A stretch of 19,207 nt of DNA from DASYQD01 sp036005845. Its GTDB lineage: Bacteria; Acidobacteriota; Thermoanaerobaculia; Multivoradales; JAIOJS01. The stretch covers positions 1-19,207 of the forward strand of contig DASYQD010000136.1 in NCBI GenBank assembly GCA_036005845.1, in the 5' to 3' direction. The notes under the pieces are model-generated. The model had not been told where the DNA came from. It was given only the letters and a program-made list of their open reading frames with translations, and searched no databases. Position numbers and translations under genes: made by a program. Numbering within the stretch: position 1 is the stretch's first letter; every line of letters begins with the position of its first letter. Shown piece after piece: positions 19,207 through 19,207 of the stretch.

Positions 19207-19207
19207 G

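Noticed and set aside
1..19207. tRNA, rRNA, riboswitch or prophage/IS content
   Set aside because: I saw no cloverleaf-like or rRNA-like stretch, no transposase or integrase, and gaps are too short for most riboswitches; a covariance-model search would be decisive.

Overview
This is a GC-rich (roughly 70%) chromosomal window with densely packed genes on both strands, strong G/C third-position preference and very short intergenic gaps. Its content points to a Gram-negative, aerobic-type bacterium. There is an outer-membrane beta-barrel protein of the DUF5916 family, a large YfhO-like membrane protein, a secreted subtilisin with a C-terminal DGFESGD tag, and HAD and RedB-like proteins of types I associate with Acidobacteriota (Thermoanaerobaculia-like), Planctomycetes and similar lineages. 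That placement is inference; no rRNA or tRNA gene is present to confirm it. No stretch longer than about 150 bases lacks a gene.

Layout. 1-4.2 kb: the 3' part of an enoyl-CoA hydratase gene, overlapping tail-to-tail a YfhO-like membrane protein gene; then a small orphan gene and an alpha/beta hydrolase gene facing each other. 4.2-8.4 kb: a secreted S8 protease, then a rightward cluster of a RedB-like membrane-anchored thioredoxin-fold protein, a multi-pass membrane protein that looks like the sensor part of a histidine kinase without the kinase, and a 76-residue protein. 8.4-10.8 kb: YgfZ-type folate-binding protein (Fe-S maintenance), an aquaporin with a plant-TIP-like selectivity filter, a REP-like palindrome, and a leftward ErpA/IscA-type Fe-S carrier with a polyglutamine run. 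10.9-13.1 kb: HAD hydrolase, thymidine kinase, a C-rich intergenic element, DUF2203 protein and an acyl-CoA thioesterase. 13.1-16.0 kb: a secreted small protein, an ECF sigma factor with its RskA-like anti-sigma factor, and an SDR oxidoreductase whose stop codon overlaps the anti-sigma stop. 16.1-19.2 kb: a YugP-type membrane zinc protease, two more REP-like palindromes, a secreted hypothetical protein and the C-terminal 548 residues of the DUF5916 barrel, which runs off the right edge.

Gene expression. The start sites fall into two classes. One group has a clear Shine-Dalgarno sequence 4-10 bases before the start (7416, 9589, 10796, 12706, 13548, 16110, 17416). The other group has no Shine-Dalgarno but a TAnnnT hexamer only 6-11 bases before the start (4117, 8389, 11689, 12341, 13660, 15990), as expected for leaderless or almost leaderless transcripts. 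In this window all six leaderless candidates encode cytoplasmic proteins, while membrane and secreted proteins mostly have leaders.

Most of the window is ordinary housekeeping and envelope content. The most unusual items are the RedB-like/orphan-sensor pair, the leaderless start signature, the C-rich (opposite-strand G-quadruplex-capable) element right after the thymidine kinase stop, and several proteins with non-standard active-site or filter residues.
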